From a virus, in the IMG/VR virus record IMGVR_UViG_3300025810_000004, positions 94,947-158,946 of that record: a stretch of DNA of 64,000 nucleotides, one strand, 5' to 3'. The translations under genes and the position numbers were made by a program. Positions 8,143-16,666 of the stretch are shown here, one piece after another. Position 1 is the stretch's first letter. Each line of letters starts with the position of its first letter. The notes beneath the pieces are model-generated. The model searched no databases. It saw only the letters and a program-made list of their open reading frames with translations, and was not told the origin of the DNA.

Positions 8143-8811
8143 ATGTCCTTACAGACCAAATCTGACAGATTGGGGATACTGAAGAATCTCCCTCCTGGCA
8201 CCAGGAGGGTCAAGGTGAAAGACATAACTGGCAAGGAGATGTACAAGAAGCCAGAAGAGGTGGACGTAGAAAACGACCTCATACAGTTCTCCAAATCCGG
8301 CGACGTCATAGTCATGAAGGGCAAGCCCGGAGGCCAGAACAAACTGCCCCCGGTCAACGCCAACGCCGCAGCCGTCTCCCAGGCTAGGGACTTGCACATA
8401 AGCTACAACAAGGTCGTGCACTCGGCTCGCAAAAACCCAGAGGGCGATGCGGTATACGAAGCCATAATGAAGTCCATGGCCGCAGACGTGGCCTCTCTCG
8501 AATTCGAGATAGAGGAACAGGTTCGGAAGGGACTCAACCCCACCCAGACCGTGGCCAAGAAGTCCAGAGTCCTCAAGTCTATGGCAGACGCCTGGTTGGC
8601 CCGCAAGAAGATCTCTCGGGACTCGACTGTCGATATGGAGTCCGATCAGTTCGGCGCTTTGTTCTCCCTTATCCTTTCCACCATGAAGGACTGCATGGTG
8701 GACGCCGGGACCCGCAAGGAGCACATAGAGACGATCTTCAACAAGTTCTCGGACACCATCTCCAAGCCAGCTTGGCAGTCAGAGGCAAAGAAACTCTCCG
8801 AGGGTAGCTGA
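8143..8811 (+). CDS. hypothetical protein preceding large terminase (candidate small terminase)
   Basis: 222 aa, mostly helical and charged, immediately upstream of the large terminase (2-nt gap). An N-terminal basic region (residues 1-60) is followed by helices (about 85-215). Position and size suit a small terminase subunit, but no helix-turn-helix can be pointed to with confidence, so this is inferred from context only. Confidence 0.7.
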   Translation: MSLQTKSDRLGILKNLPPGTRRVKVKDITGKEMYKKPEEVDVENDLIQFSKSGDVIVMKGKPGGQNKLPPVNANAAAVSQARDLHISYNKVVHSARKNPEGDAVYEAIMKSMAADVASLEFEIEEQVRKGLNPTQTVAKKSRVLKSMADAWLARKKISRDSTVDMESDQFGALFSLILSTMKDCMVDAGTRKEHIETIFNKFSDTISKPAWQSEAKKLSEGS

Positions 8812-8813
8812 AT

Positions 8814-10724
8814 ATGCGGCTGTCCGATATAGCGGCGAATGTGGGTCGAACTGTCTCGGACTCTGACGACGTTGTAGACCCCATCACCTATATCGAGGCT
8901 CCTTGGGGTCTGAGTCTCCGCCTTTTCCCTGTGCAGAGGGTCATAATCAAGGCCCATTATGGGATGGAGCTGGACGACAACCCCCACGATTACCCCCTCG
9001 ACCAGCCCGTCCCCCCCAACCATCCCGAATACGACCCCGTTCTCATGGACGAAGACGGGTTCTACAAGTTCAGGATAGTGGTGACAAACTTCAGGAGGAA
9101 AAACCCTCAGTTCATGACTGAAGCTGGGTACCTGAAGTTCCTCCACAGCGAGGGCAGGTGCAACATAGACAAAGTCGTTCCCGGAAAGCAACGTCGGGAA
9201 ATGGTACTGAGTGTCGGAAGGCGTAGTGGCAAGACCCTGATCACGTCCTGTATCGTAGCCTACGAGACCTACAAGCTGCTACTCAAGGGCAACCCACAGA
9301 AATACTACGGGTCCTCTCAGTCCAACGTGATCCAGCTGATCTCCGTCGCAACCGACCGGGACCAAGCGGGTCTGCTGTACCGCGAAGCCTCCGGGCACTT
9401 CCAGAAGTGCGACTTCTTCAAGCCCTATGCGGCCAACGCAACCCAGAGCTTCGCCACCTTCCAGACCCCGTTCGACATCGAGAACTACGGGTCCTACAGG
9501 GACAACCCCAAGGCCCGGTACTCGATAAACGTGACGTTCCGTTCCTGCGTTGCAAAGGGACTCCGTGGTGGTGCCAACATTCTGGTCGCTCTGGACGAGG
9601 TTGCCCACTTCGGGGAGAAGGGGCAGGCGTCAGCCGACGAGGTGTACCAAGCTGTTGAGCCGAGTACTCGTACCTTCTCCCCCAAGGACCCCAACAACCA
9701 AACCCGCCCCATAGGGGAAAACGAAGGCCGGATCATCATGATCTCGTCACCGTTGGGGCGTCAGGGCCTTTTCTACAAGCAGTACCAACTCGGATTTGGG
9801 GACAACGAGGCAGCGGACAACCTTATCTGCATTCAGGCCCCGACCTGGGAGGTCAACCCCACCGTTCCAGCCAACACCTTCGTCGCTTCCTACCTGAAAG
9901 ACCCCAACGTCTTCTTCACCGAGTTCGGTGCCGTATTCAGTGACAGAACGAGGGGCTGGATAACCAGCGAGAAGGACCTCACCGACTGCATCGACCCGGA
10001 TTTGCGTCCGAGGCACAGGGCACCAGCTCTTGCGCCCCACTTCATGGGAATCGACGTCGCTCTTGCGGGTGACTATTCTGCCATAGCAATAGGTCACAAC
10101 ACACCTGACGGCAAGATAGTCCTGGACCTCGTTGAGAGGATAAAAGCCGGGGAGGGCGACTACGAGGGGTACGACAGGCTGGAATTCGACGACGTTGCTG
10201 ACTGGATCTTCAATTTCACGAAACGGTTCTACATAGTCCACGGGGTGTTCGACCAATGGCTCGGAATCCCCATGGAGCAGGCGCTGAAGAAGCGGGGGCT
10301 CACCAACCTCGAATCCCTGTACCACTCTCGTCAGGTCAGCAGCAACATATACCAGAATTTCAAGTCCCTCATGATGGACCAGAGGCTGGTGATGTACAAC
10401 TGGCCCCTGACTGACGGCGAAGACTTCGCACCCCACATACAGGAATTGCTGGAACTGGAGCAGGAAGTCGTCAGCAAATACATCGTTAAGGTCCAGGCCC
10501 CCAACATCGAAGGCAAGCACGACGATATGTCTGATGCTATAGCCCGTATGGTGTGGTGTGCCTCTCAGGATTCTACGCAGGTCAAGAAGGTCACCGGGTC
10601 CCGCAACAGCAAAGGCAAACCTGTGCGTTCAGGTGTGGGGAACAAAACCCCGACGTTCGGCAGGAGCGCCAAGAAGTCGGGGAGGAGCGGATTCGGGAGC
10701 CACTCCTCGCGCCAGAAACGTTAG
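8814..10724 (+). CDS. terL: terminase large subunit
   Basis: 636 aa. Walker A-like SVGRRSGKT (about 133-141) and Walker B ILVALDEVAHF (about 255-263) form the ATPase. The C-terminal nuclease shows the first acidic residue in FMGIDVALAGDYSA (about 410), an internal VFDQWLG and the final metal ligand in KHDDMSDA (near 570). Together these are the two-domain packaging motor and headful/cos nuclease that loads DNA through the portal. The tail (about 595-636) is basic. It is followed at once by the tandem TTATTATAAA repeat and the next gene. Confidence 0.95.
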   Translation: MRLSDIAANVGRTVSDSDDVVDPITYIEAPWGLSLRLFPVQRVIIKAHYGMELDDNPHDYPLDQPVPPNHPEYDPVLMDEDGFYKFRIVVTNFRRKNPQFMTEAGYLKFLHSEGRCNIDKVVPGKQRREMVLSVGRRSGKTLITSCIVAYETYKLLLKGNPQKYYGSSQSNVIQLISVATDRDQAGLLYREASGHFQKCDFFKPYAANATQSFATFQTPFDIENYGSYRDNPKARYSINVTFRSCVAKGLRGGANILVALDEVAHFGEKGQASADEVYQAVEPSTRTFSPKDPNNQTRPIGENEGRIIMISSPLGRQGLFYKQYQLGFGDNEAADNLICIQAPTWEVNPTVPANTFVASYLKDPNVFFTEFGAVFSDRTRGWITSEKDLTDCIDPDLRPRHRAPALAPHFMGIDVALAGDYSAIAIGHNTPDGKIVLDLVERIKAGEGDYEGYDRLEFDDVADWIFNFTKRFYIVHGVFDQWLGIPMEQALKKRGLTNLESLYHSRQVSSNIYQNFKSLMMDQRLVMYNWPLTDGEDFAPHIQELLELEQEVVSKYIVKVQAPNIEGKHDDMSDAIARMVWCASQDSTQVKKVTGSRNSKGKPVRSGVGNKTPTFGRSAKKSGRSGFGSHSSRQKR

Positions 10725-10758
10725 CGTTATTATAAACCCCAGCGTTATTATAAACCCC
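10723..10758 (+). promoter_or_regulatory. tandem 18-bp duplication containing TTATTATAAA
   Basis: AGCGTTATTATAAACCCC occurs twice without a gap (10723-10740 and 10741-10758), starting inside the terminase stop codon and ending 18 nt before the GTG of the next gene. TATAA/TTATA boxes also lie upstream of 4831, 7572, 13622, 17322, 18106 and 26674. This therefore looks like a doubled late promoter driving the post-terminase gene. A tandem box would fit a highly expressed product. Confidence 0.65.
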
Positions 10759-10776
10759 GTTAACGGAGGAACTGCC

Positions 10777-11349
10777 GTGGCGTACACCCAAAATTCGAGT
10801 ATGGACGACGCTGGTGACGTGGAACTTATGTTCCCCGGTGACAGATTTCCGGTCGTCGTAGGACCCAACCTCAGGACCAGCGGTTGGAGGGGTGGCACAT
10901 TCGTCCAATACGTCACGGGCGATCAGGACTTCACCGTTGAAGTGAGTGACGGCAACCAGGCAGCTGGTTTCCTCCTCTTCCAGAGTGAAAACTATGAGCT
11001 TATCCCCCCGTATGGGAACGGTCCCGGCTCTCCCCAGAATTTCTTGGGCCAGCAGAACCGCAGCCCCGTGGGAGGCAACAACGTTATGACCGTGGTGGAA
11101 GGAGGGGTCCGTGCCTTCTTCAAGGTCTTTGAGACGGTCGCTCTGGACGGGGCCGGGGACAGGGTCGGGGGGTCCATAACCTACACCCTCAACGAAGACC
11201 TGAAAATCAGCGAGAACGGACTCCTCTGCAACGACTCGGACGCCAACCTCGCCGCAGCTGGGGTTTCGAGTCCACAGGTTGTAGGTATAGTGTCCGCGAT
11301 ACCCTCTTCTTCCAACAACAACCGACTCTGCATAGACCTCAAGTATTAG
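10777..11349 (+). CDS. probable virion structural protein between terminase and portal
   Basis: 190 aa from GTG 10777, preceded by GGAGG 7 nt upstream; this start is chosen over upstream in-frame codons that overlap the terminase. The product (MFPGDRFPVVVGPN..., DFTVEVSDGNQAAGFLLF..., VEGGVRAFFKVFET..., ITYTLNEDLKISENG) is beta-rich and has a Cys-containing C-terminus. The doubled promoter-like repeat in front suggests strong late expression, as for a head decoration or completion protein. No family assigned. Confidence 0.7.
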   Translation: MAYTQNSSMDDAGDVELMFPGDRFPVVVGPNLRTSGWRGGTFVQYVTGDQDFTVEVSDGNQAAGFLLFQSENYELIPPYGNGPGSPQNFLGQQNRSPVGGNNVMTVVEGGVRAFFKVFETVALDGAGDRVGGSITYTLNEDLKISENGLLCNDSDANLAAAGVSSPQVVGIVSAIPSSSNNNRLCIDLKY

Positions 11350-11358
11350 GACCGGGAA

Positions 11359-11658
11359 TTGGACAAAAAGGCGCGAGAGATAGAGAACCTCAACTCCCGG
11401 ATAAAAGAACTGGCTCGTACGGCTTCTTCCAATCTGGAGGAAGCTCTGCGTATTGTCCGAAATTCCCCGGCTTCCAGGTTGGAAAAGAGGATAGCCCAGA
11501 GAAGGCTGGCAGAGGCTCTCGATGCGCTCCAGGGAGTGAAGGGCATAGTGACCACACCCGAAAGGGAGACACACGAGGAGTGGAAGGAGAGGCGTGAAGA
11601 GCGAAAGAAGAGACGTTCTGAGCGGCTCAAAGGCATGAAGGAGCAGGCTGATGTCTGA
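11359..11658 (+). CDS. small charged coiled-coil protein
   Basis: 99 aa starting at TTG 11359 (AGGACCGGGAA upstream) and overlapping the portal start by 8 nt. The sequence is almost wholly helical and charged (IENLNSRIKELAR..., EEWKERREERKKRRSERLK). It may be a scaffold or portal-assembly helper by position. Function unknown. Confidence 0.65.
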   Translation: MDKKAREIENLNSRIKELARTASSNLEEALRIVRNSPASRLEKRIAQRRLAEALDALQGVKGIVTTPERETHEEWKERREERKKRRSERLKGMKEQADV

Positions 11659-13357
11659 CAACAACGAGGGCAAGTCCGTCAAGAAGGTCAGAAACGGCGA
11701 CGGCAAGAAGAAGGCCAAGACCGGGAAGCCCCGCAAAGTCACCGCTTCCATGATGCGAACCAGGACCGCCTCGTACGGTGGTATGAGCGCCGGGAACGGC
11801 GGGTCAGTAGAGGGGGCGGGGGGCAACTTCTACTCCCCGGAACTCAGCACGGACTTTCTGGAGCTTCCTCAGTCTCTCCACGAGCAGTGGAATTACTACA
11901 GGTTCTTCTACAACTCCGAGCCGTTCGTCGGTCAGGCTGTGGACCTCCACACGGAGTTGCCAATCAGCAAGGTCCGGATCGGTATGGCCCACGCCAAGAA
12001 CCGGGACATAGCTGTTGCCGCAACCAAGTTCTGTGAGAGGTGGGCGAAGAATATCAAGCTCCTCGACAGGCTGATCTCCATCACACACGACCGGAACCTC
12101 ATAGGTGAGGTCAACATATGGTGTGAAGACGCCAACCCGGATATGCCCAGGGACATACGCCAGCAGCTCCAGCGCACTCTGCTCGAATCCGGAGAAGCGG
12201 AAGAAAAGTGGGTGGACAGAGAGGACGCCGACGAGAGGGCCGTTGCTTGGCTCAAGAAGAACTACAAGGGGTGGACCAGCATCCGGGTTCTTCCTCCAGA
12301 GCAGGTCAAGATGGAGTCGTTCAACTTCACGGACGAACGCATATTCGAGCTTATCCCCGACTCCAAGACTCGGGACATCATAGACAAATACCAGCAGGGG
12401 GACCCCAACGCGAAGCGTATCGTGGAGTCCATGCCACCTGAGGTGGTCAAAGCCGTCGTTGAGGGCGGGAACATCCCGCTCAACACGGACCCGATGGCTG
12501 GGTCTTTCATCTACTATCTGGCAAACAAGAAGTCAGACTATGAGCCCCGTGGCCGTTCCATCCTTGAGAGGTGTATGAGGGCGCTCGTATACCGGGACAA
12601 GCTGCGTCAGGCACAGACCAGCATCGCCTCCCGCCACATGACCCCGATCCGTGTCGTGTTCGGTGAGGATATGGACGTGGCAGACGTGGAGGCTCTGCGA
12701 GAGCAGGTGGACAACGCGCTGCAGGACCCGGATTACAGCATCATCGCGAACTTCCAGATCAACTGGGAGGAAATGGGTGCAGACCAGAGACTGTTGGACC
12801 TGAGTGGTGAATACGACCTCACCGACCGGCAGTTGTACTCTGGTCTGGGAGTCACAGAAGGGTTGCTGTCTGGGGAGTCCAGCTATTCGGGCGACCGGAT
12901 CAATCTGGAAGTTATCAACACTCGGTATATGCTCCTCCGGGAGCAGCTTCAGGACTTGGTGGAGACCCAGTTCTTCAAGCCCATGTGCGCACGTATGGGC
13001 TTCGTAGAGGAGGACGACGACGGTGAAGAATACGTCGTCGTACCGACCCTGTCGTTCACCCGGCTTGCACTCCGTGACAATCGAGACACCTTCGACGCTC
13101 TATACAATCTGTATACAAAGGGTTCACTGGATGTGGACACCATTCTGGAGCTTCTCAACCTCGACCCCATAGCTGTCAGAGAGAGAATCGAGCGTGACCT
13201 GTTCACGGTCAATGACCCGACCTTCAACGAGGTTCTGCGAGGAGTCTACGGAGATACTGGCCGAGCGATTGCGGAGAACTCGAACGCAGCCGAGAAGATC
13301 GCGGAAGTGCTGGGGCTGAAGATGAACCCACCGGAAGAAGATGGCGGCAGATACTAA
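11651..13357 (+). CDS. portal protein
   Basis: 568 aa. Identified from the fold-typical pattern of portal proteins: a basic, low-complexity N-terminus (1-50), then QSLHEQWNYYRFFYNSEPFVGQAVDLHTELPISKVRI (about 80-115), a central ISITHDRNLIGEVNIWCE (about 145-165), RMLLREQLQDLVETQFFKPMCA (about 430-450) and a helical C-terminus. Position just after terminase agrees. It forms the dodecameric DNA channel at the head vertex. The next small gene starts inside its last codons. Confidence 0.85.
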   Translation: MSDNNEGKSVKKVRNGDGKKKAKTGKPRKVTASMMRTRTASYGGMSAGNGGSVEGAGGNFYSPELSTDFLELPQSLHEQWNYYRFFYNSEPFVGQAVDLHTELPISKVRIGMAHAKNRDIAVAATKFCERWAKNIKLLDRLISITHDRNLIGEVNIWCEDANPDMPRDIRQQLQRTLLESGEAEEKWVDREDADERAVAWLKKNYKGWTSIRVLPPEQVKMESFNFTDERIFELIPDSKTRDIIDKYQQGDPNAKRIVESMPPEVVKAVVEGGNIPLNTDPMAGSFIYYLANKKSDYEPRGRSILERCMRALVYRDKLRQAQTSIASRHMTPIRVVFGEDMDVADVEALREQVDNALQDPDYSIIANFQINWEEMGADQRLLDLSGEYDLTDRQLYSGLGVTEGLLSGESSYSGDRINLEVINTRYMLLREQLQDLVETQFFKPMCARMGFVEEDDDGEEYVVVPTLSFTRLALRDNRDTFDALYNLYTKGSLDVDTILELLNLDPIAVRERIERDLFTVNDPTFNEVLRGVYGDTGRAIAENSNAAEKIAEVLGLKMNPPEEDGGRY

Positions 13358-13574
13358 ACGCAGCCACGGGTCCGGATTCTGTGCCCGATGTGGTGGTATG
13401 GGAAAAGCCCAGATCTACAGGGGCGGTAGGATTATGTCTGTGTACTGCGACTGTCCCGCAGGGGACAGATTCGTGGCGCGTGTGTCCGAGGGGCGCGTGA
13501 CAAAGCACAAGTTCCTTCGGGTTTCAGATTTCCCCACAAAATCGCGGTATTACGGTTTGGTTCCCAAGGATTAG
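13341..13574 (+). CDS. small Cys-containing protein overlapping portal end
   Basis: 77 aa; ATG 13341 lies inside the portal 3' end. CARCGGMG and VYCDCPAG motifs suggest a zinc knuckle related to DnaJ-type CxxCxG repeats. Basic C-terminus. Unknown role; the overlap suggests translational coupling to the portal. Confidence 0.6.
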   Translation: MAADTKRSHGSGFCARCGGMGKAQIYRGGRIMSVYCDCPAGDRFVARVSEGRVTKHKFLRVSDFPTKSRYYGLVPKD

Positions 13575-13621
13575 TTTCCCTCCCCCTGTCGGTATTATAC
13601 GGCTTCCACTCAGGAGAAAAA

Positions 13622-14083
13622 ATGGCAGTTGAAATCTGGAAAGCCAACGAAGATATCCACAAGCAGATGATGGCTCTGGTTGCCACCAATCATCCCGACT
13701 TAGCTCTATGCGTGGACGAGATCGTGATCGTCTTCCGCGAGAAGGCGGGAAAGGCTGGTGGTCAGGTCGTCCTCGGCAACTCCAAGAAGGTTGCGGCCAT
13801 CGCCAATGCCATCGGGAACACCGACTATAAGTTCGTGCTCGAAATTGCCGCAGACCAGTGGGAGAACGAACTGACCTCCCGACAGAAGGAAGCCCTTCTG
13901 GACCACCTCCTCTGTGCCTGCAGGGTGGACGAGGACCCCAAGTCTGGGAACATCAAGTACACCGTGGCGAAGCCCGACATCGCCGCGTACTCCGACAACG
14001 TGGAGCGGTACGGAATGTGGTTCCCGCGAGAGGAATCGGAAGCTGGGGAAGATGTGGCAGATTTGCTGCCTTCCGCGCAGTAG
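13622..14083 (+). CDS. phage metallopeptidase-like protein with degraded active site
   Basis: 153 aa; ATG after AGGAG, with a TATTATACGG box upstream. The pattern SRQKEALLDHLLCACRVDED followed by KPDIAAYSDNVERYGMW matches my recollection of the putative phage metallopeptidase family, in which ...LLDHELCHxxxDED is followed by a HDxxxF segment. Here the expected HELxH reads HLLCA (H95 L96 L97 C98 A99), so the catalytic Glu and second His ligand are missing, and the later HD is PD. Probably a non-catalytic relative. It is 6 nt upstream of the clamp-loader gene. Confidence 0.6.
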   Translation: MAVEIWKANEDIHKQMMALVATNHPDLALCVDEIVIVFREKAGKAGGQVVLGNSKKVAAIANAIGNTDYKFVLEIAADQWENELTSRQKEALLDHLLCACRVDEDPKSGNIKYTVAKPDIAAYSDNVERYGMWFPREESEAGEDVADLLPSAQ

Positions 14084-14089
14084 GCCCCC

Positions 14090-14770
14090 ATGGCATTCGA
14101 CACGAAGTACAGGCCCAAGACCTACAAAGAGGTCTTGGGTCAGGACACCACTGTGTCCATACTCAAGAAATACGTTTCAGAAGGCAAGGGGTTCCACCAA
14201 TCTTATGTCTTCTGCGGCCAGCACGGTTCGGGCAAGACCACTCTTGCCCGAATTCTGGCCCGTGCCCTTCTGTGTCACCAGCCCGTAGAAGGTGCTCCCT
14301 GTGACGAGTGCAACTCCTGCCTGTCCTTGCTGAATGGACAGGGGCATGAGTGCTTCGAAGAACTGGACGCCGCCACGAAGTCTGGGAAGGACGACCTCGC
14401 TCGGATTATCGAGGACGCCAACTACAGCACGTTGAGCGGTTCCCGGCGCGTCTACGTTATAGACGAGTGTTTCACTGAGGACACCGTTCTACTGACCCGT
14501 GACGGGTTCCGGTCCATTCGAGACATAGTGGATTCCAAATTCGTTGGGGAGGTTCTGTCTTTCGATCCTGACACCGGTAGGGAAATTTGGAAGCCCATAA
14601 CGGATTGGTTTGACCTCGGTGAACGCGAGGTCATTACTCTGGAATTCGATAACGGGGTCGAGATCACTGTCACCCTCGGTCAGGAGCTTTACACCTCCAA
14701 CCGTGGCTGGGTGAAAGTAGAAGATCTGACAGACCAGGACGACGTGGTGGAATCTTCGTGGGGTCAATAA
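14090..14770 (+). CDS. dnaX: clamp loader DnaX N-terminal extein fused to intein N-fragment
   Basis: 226 aa. Residues 1-126 are the N-terminal AAA+ part of a DnaX-type clamp loader: KYRPKTYKEVLGQ, Walker A GQHGSGKTT (43-51), a DnaX-like zinc module (C72, C75, C78: PCDECNSC) and Walker B VYVIDE (121-126). At residue 127 an intein begins (CFTEDTVLLTRDGFRSIRDIV, block A) and continues 100 residues to a stop. The block B segment reads TLGQ where TxxH is usual, so the conserved His is Gln. The gene ends just where a homing endonuclease would be inserted. It can only give a full clamp loader by joining to the 15049-16176 product. Confidence 0.9.
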   Translation: MAFDTKYRPKTYKEVLGQDTTVSILKKYVSEGKGFHQSYVFCGQHGSGKTTLARILARALLCHQPVEGAPCDECNSCLSLLNGQGHECFEELDAATKSGKDDLARIIEDANYSTLSGSRRVYVIDECFTEDTVLLTRDGFRSIRDIVDSKFVGEVLSFDPDTGREIWKPITDWFDLGEREVITLEFDNGVEITVTLGQELYTSNRGWVKVEDLTDQDDVVESSWGQ

Positions 14771-14774
14771 GTCT

Positions 14775-15074
14775 TTAGCTCTTGCTTATTGGTTCATGGA
14801 TGACGGATCAATTGGTAGGAGGACCAAAAGTGGTGCACTGTTGAGTGCCTGTATACACACTTGTGGATTCGGGATTCCAGAGAACGAATTATTGGTAACA
14901 TTCCTGAAAGAGAGATTCGGGTTGGAACCGATTTTAGCATTTTCCAAAGGTTATCCTTACCTAAGGTTCAATGTAAAAAGCGCGCGAGCATTGGGGGAAA
15001 TAATTACCCCATATTTGCACCCTTCTATGGCTTACAAAGGAAACTGCTTTGGCTCGACTGACGAACAAATCTGA
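14775..15074 (+). pseudogene. orphaned C-terminal half of a LAGLIDADG homing endonuclease
   Basis: In a frame different from both intein halves, LALAYWFMDDGSIG (14775 on) is a LAGLIDADG motif. It is followed by LLSACIHTCGFGIPENELLV, FLKERFGLEPILAF and YPYLRFNVKSARALGEIITP, then PYLHPSMAYK. This matches the second half of a two-motif endonuclease of the LAGLIDADG_2 type. The first motif and its domain are absent, and no start codon precedes the motif in this frame (only ATG 14796, inside it). It appears to be a deletion remnant sitting between the two halves of the split intein. AT content is higher than in the exteins. Confidence 0.8.
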
Positions 15075-16176
15075 ACCTTTTCGCGCTCCAGTATATGATG
15101 TGACCGTGGAGGGGACACATTCTTTTTTTGCTGGTTCAGGCCCCACCCCCAACAGAGGTGTGCTGGTCCACAACTGCCACCGACTCTCCAAGAACGCACT
15201 GGACGTCCTGCTCAAGCCCATGGAGGACAATGTTCCTGGGTCTGAGAACAAGAGGCTCGTCATTCTGTTCTGCACCACGGAACCAGACAAGATGGTCGGG
15301 ACCGTGTTCTCCAGATGCGCACCTGCTTTCACCATCAGACCCACATCGTTTGAGGAGATCTCGGATAGGTTGGCCTCCATCTGTGTGCTGGAGGGTATCA
15401 AATACGAGCCGACTGCCCTTCTGACCTTGGCTGAGATCAGCAAGAGTCACATCCGCGATGCCTTGAAGACCCTGGAGGGGGTCTCGGTCGTCAGCAACAG
15501 GGTCGTGGACGACAAGGCAGTCAGCTCGTATTTCAAATTCGATACCAACGAAGTCATCCTGAGTCTGTTGAAGGAGATACTCCTGGACAACAAACCAGAA
15601 TGCTTCGAGTTGGCCGAGTCCGTGTCCCGTGACCTTGGCCCAAAGGTTTCGTACGAGAGGCTTTCGGAAGCCTCGATGCTGGCCTATAGGTCGAGTCTGG
15701 GAATTCCGCCGAAGCGGACGTCTTGGGATCTCCAGAAACTCAGGGAGATCGGCGTGAACCACCAACAGGCTCTGTTGGAGGTCGCCAAGCACTTCGCCGC
15801 ACCTCCAAACAGGTCTTCTGGTTCTTCCTTTGTATTGGACTGCGTGGGTTTCACCCCCCACGTCAATACTGCCCCGACACCTCGAAGAGACACCAGCGAA
15901 AATAAGGGAGAAAAGGGGGAAGACAAGACCCCCGAAAAACTGGTAGACTACGAGAAGAGCAAGCAGGTGTCCCACCCTTCTGTTAATTCAGGTGGGGTGT
16001 ATATCGAGCCCAAAGCAGTCAAGAAAATCGAAGATGGGGCAGGCGGGTATGATACCCTGACTGTTCCGGTCGTCAAGACTAAGTCTTTAGACAGAGCTAC
16101 GTTTATTAAGCTGCTGCAGGTGCACCTCGGAGGGGTCAACATAAATGCCAAAAGGGGAGTCTTGGATAGTTCTTGA
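15049..16176 (+). CDS. dnaX: intein C-fragment fused to clamp loader C-terminal extein
   Basis: 375 aa from TTG 15049, with AAAGGA 7 nt upstream. Residues 1-42 are an intein C-terminus: block F VYDVTVEGTHSFFAG and block G GVLVHN, with penultimate His and terminal Asn. Residue 43 is the +1 Cys, followed by HRLSKNALDVLLKPMEDN, the continuation of the AAA+ Walker B helix, then sensor 1 LVILFCTTEPDK, the arginine-finger segment VFSRCAPAF and the helical lid/collar. Joining 126 N-extein and 333 C-extein residues would give a 459-aa clamp loader. The residues at the junction (IDE/CHRLS) are exactly continuous with DnaX. Confidence 0.9.
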   Translation: MARLTNKSEPFRAPVYDVTVEGTHSFFAGSGPTPNRGVLVHNCHRLSKNALDVLLKPMEDNVPGSENKRLVILFCTTEPDKMVGTVFSRCAPAFTIRPTSFEEISDRLASICVLEGIKYEPTALLTLAEISKSHIRDALKTLEGVSVVSNRVVDDKAVSSYFKFDTNEVILSLLKEILLDNKPECFELAESVSRDLGPKVSYERLSEASMLAYRSSLGIPPKRTSWDLQKLREIGVNHQQALLEVAKHFAAPPNRSSGSSFVLDCVGFTPHVNTAPTPRRDTSENKGEKGEDKTPEKLVDYEKSKQVSHPSVNSGGVYIEPKAVKKIEDGAGGYDTLTVPVVKTKSLDRATFIKLLQVHLGGVNINAKRGVLDSS

Positions 16177-16666
16177 ACTTTCTTTCCAAGGGGAAAGATT
16201 AGCCTCTTACGGCTCGCTTCTGGAATTTCTGTGCTCCATAGCTCACCTTGAAGACGAAGAAGAAGACCTCATATTCATACCCTATGCGGTGTTGAATTCC
16301 AAGAATTCCAAACACGTCCTGAACGTCATGGAAGGGTACTGCTTCGTCCACGAGTCCATCCCCGAAGACGCTCTGGCAACCCTCATAAATAGCGAGTACA
16401 TATCCGGAACAGTTTCCCAGGGCAGAAACACCTATGGCACCGTTGACGGCCAAGCCATAGCCGGAATAAAGAACAAACTGGGGGAAATGGTATCCTCCAA
16501 ACTTGAGAAGGGACAGCCAGTCAGAGTCATTGGAGGTCCCTTCAAAGGTATAGTCGGGGTAATACAGATAAAGGGCTCCACCAGCTCTTGTGTGCACTTC
16601 TCTTTCAGGTCCATGGAGACCATGAGGGTCGTGTTCAACTACCTATTGGAGCCCTACGATGCCTAG
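16145..16666 (+). CDS. NusG-like KOW-domain transcription factor
   Basis: 173 aa, overlapping the clamp-loader end. The N-terminal part (about 40-95: IFIPYAVLNSK..., HVLNVMEGYCFVH..., ALATLINSEYISGTV) has the spacing of the NGN fold. The C-terminus (about 118-170: KLEKGQPVRVIGGPFKGIVGVIQ, then VHFSFRSMETMRVVFNYLLEP) is a clear KOW/SH3 domain with its GPFKGIxG loop. NusG paralogues modulate RNA polymerase elongation and antitermination. Placement between the clamp loader and a sigma-like protein suggests a phage transcription module. Confidence 0.75.
   Translation: MPKGESWIVLELSFQGERLASYGSLLEFLCSIAHLEDEEEDLIFIPYAVLNSKNSKHVLNVMEGYCFVHESIPEDALATLINSEYISGTVSQGRNTYGTVDGQAIAGIKNKLGEMVSSKLEKGQPVRVIGGPFKGIVGVIQIKGSTSSCVHFSFRSMETMRVVFNYLLEPYDA

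Noticed and set aside
14796-15074. Functional free-standing homing endonuclease
   Set aside because: Only the second LAGLIDADG half remains, the start codon falls inside the motif and no N-terminal domain is encoded; treated as a remnant.
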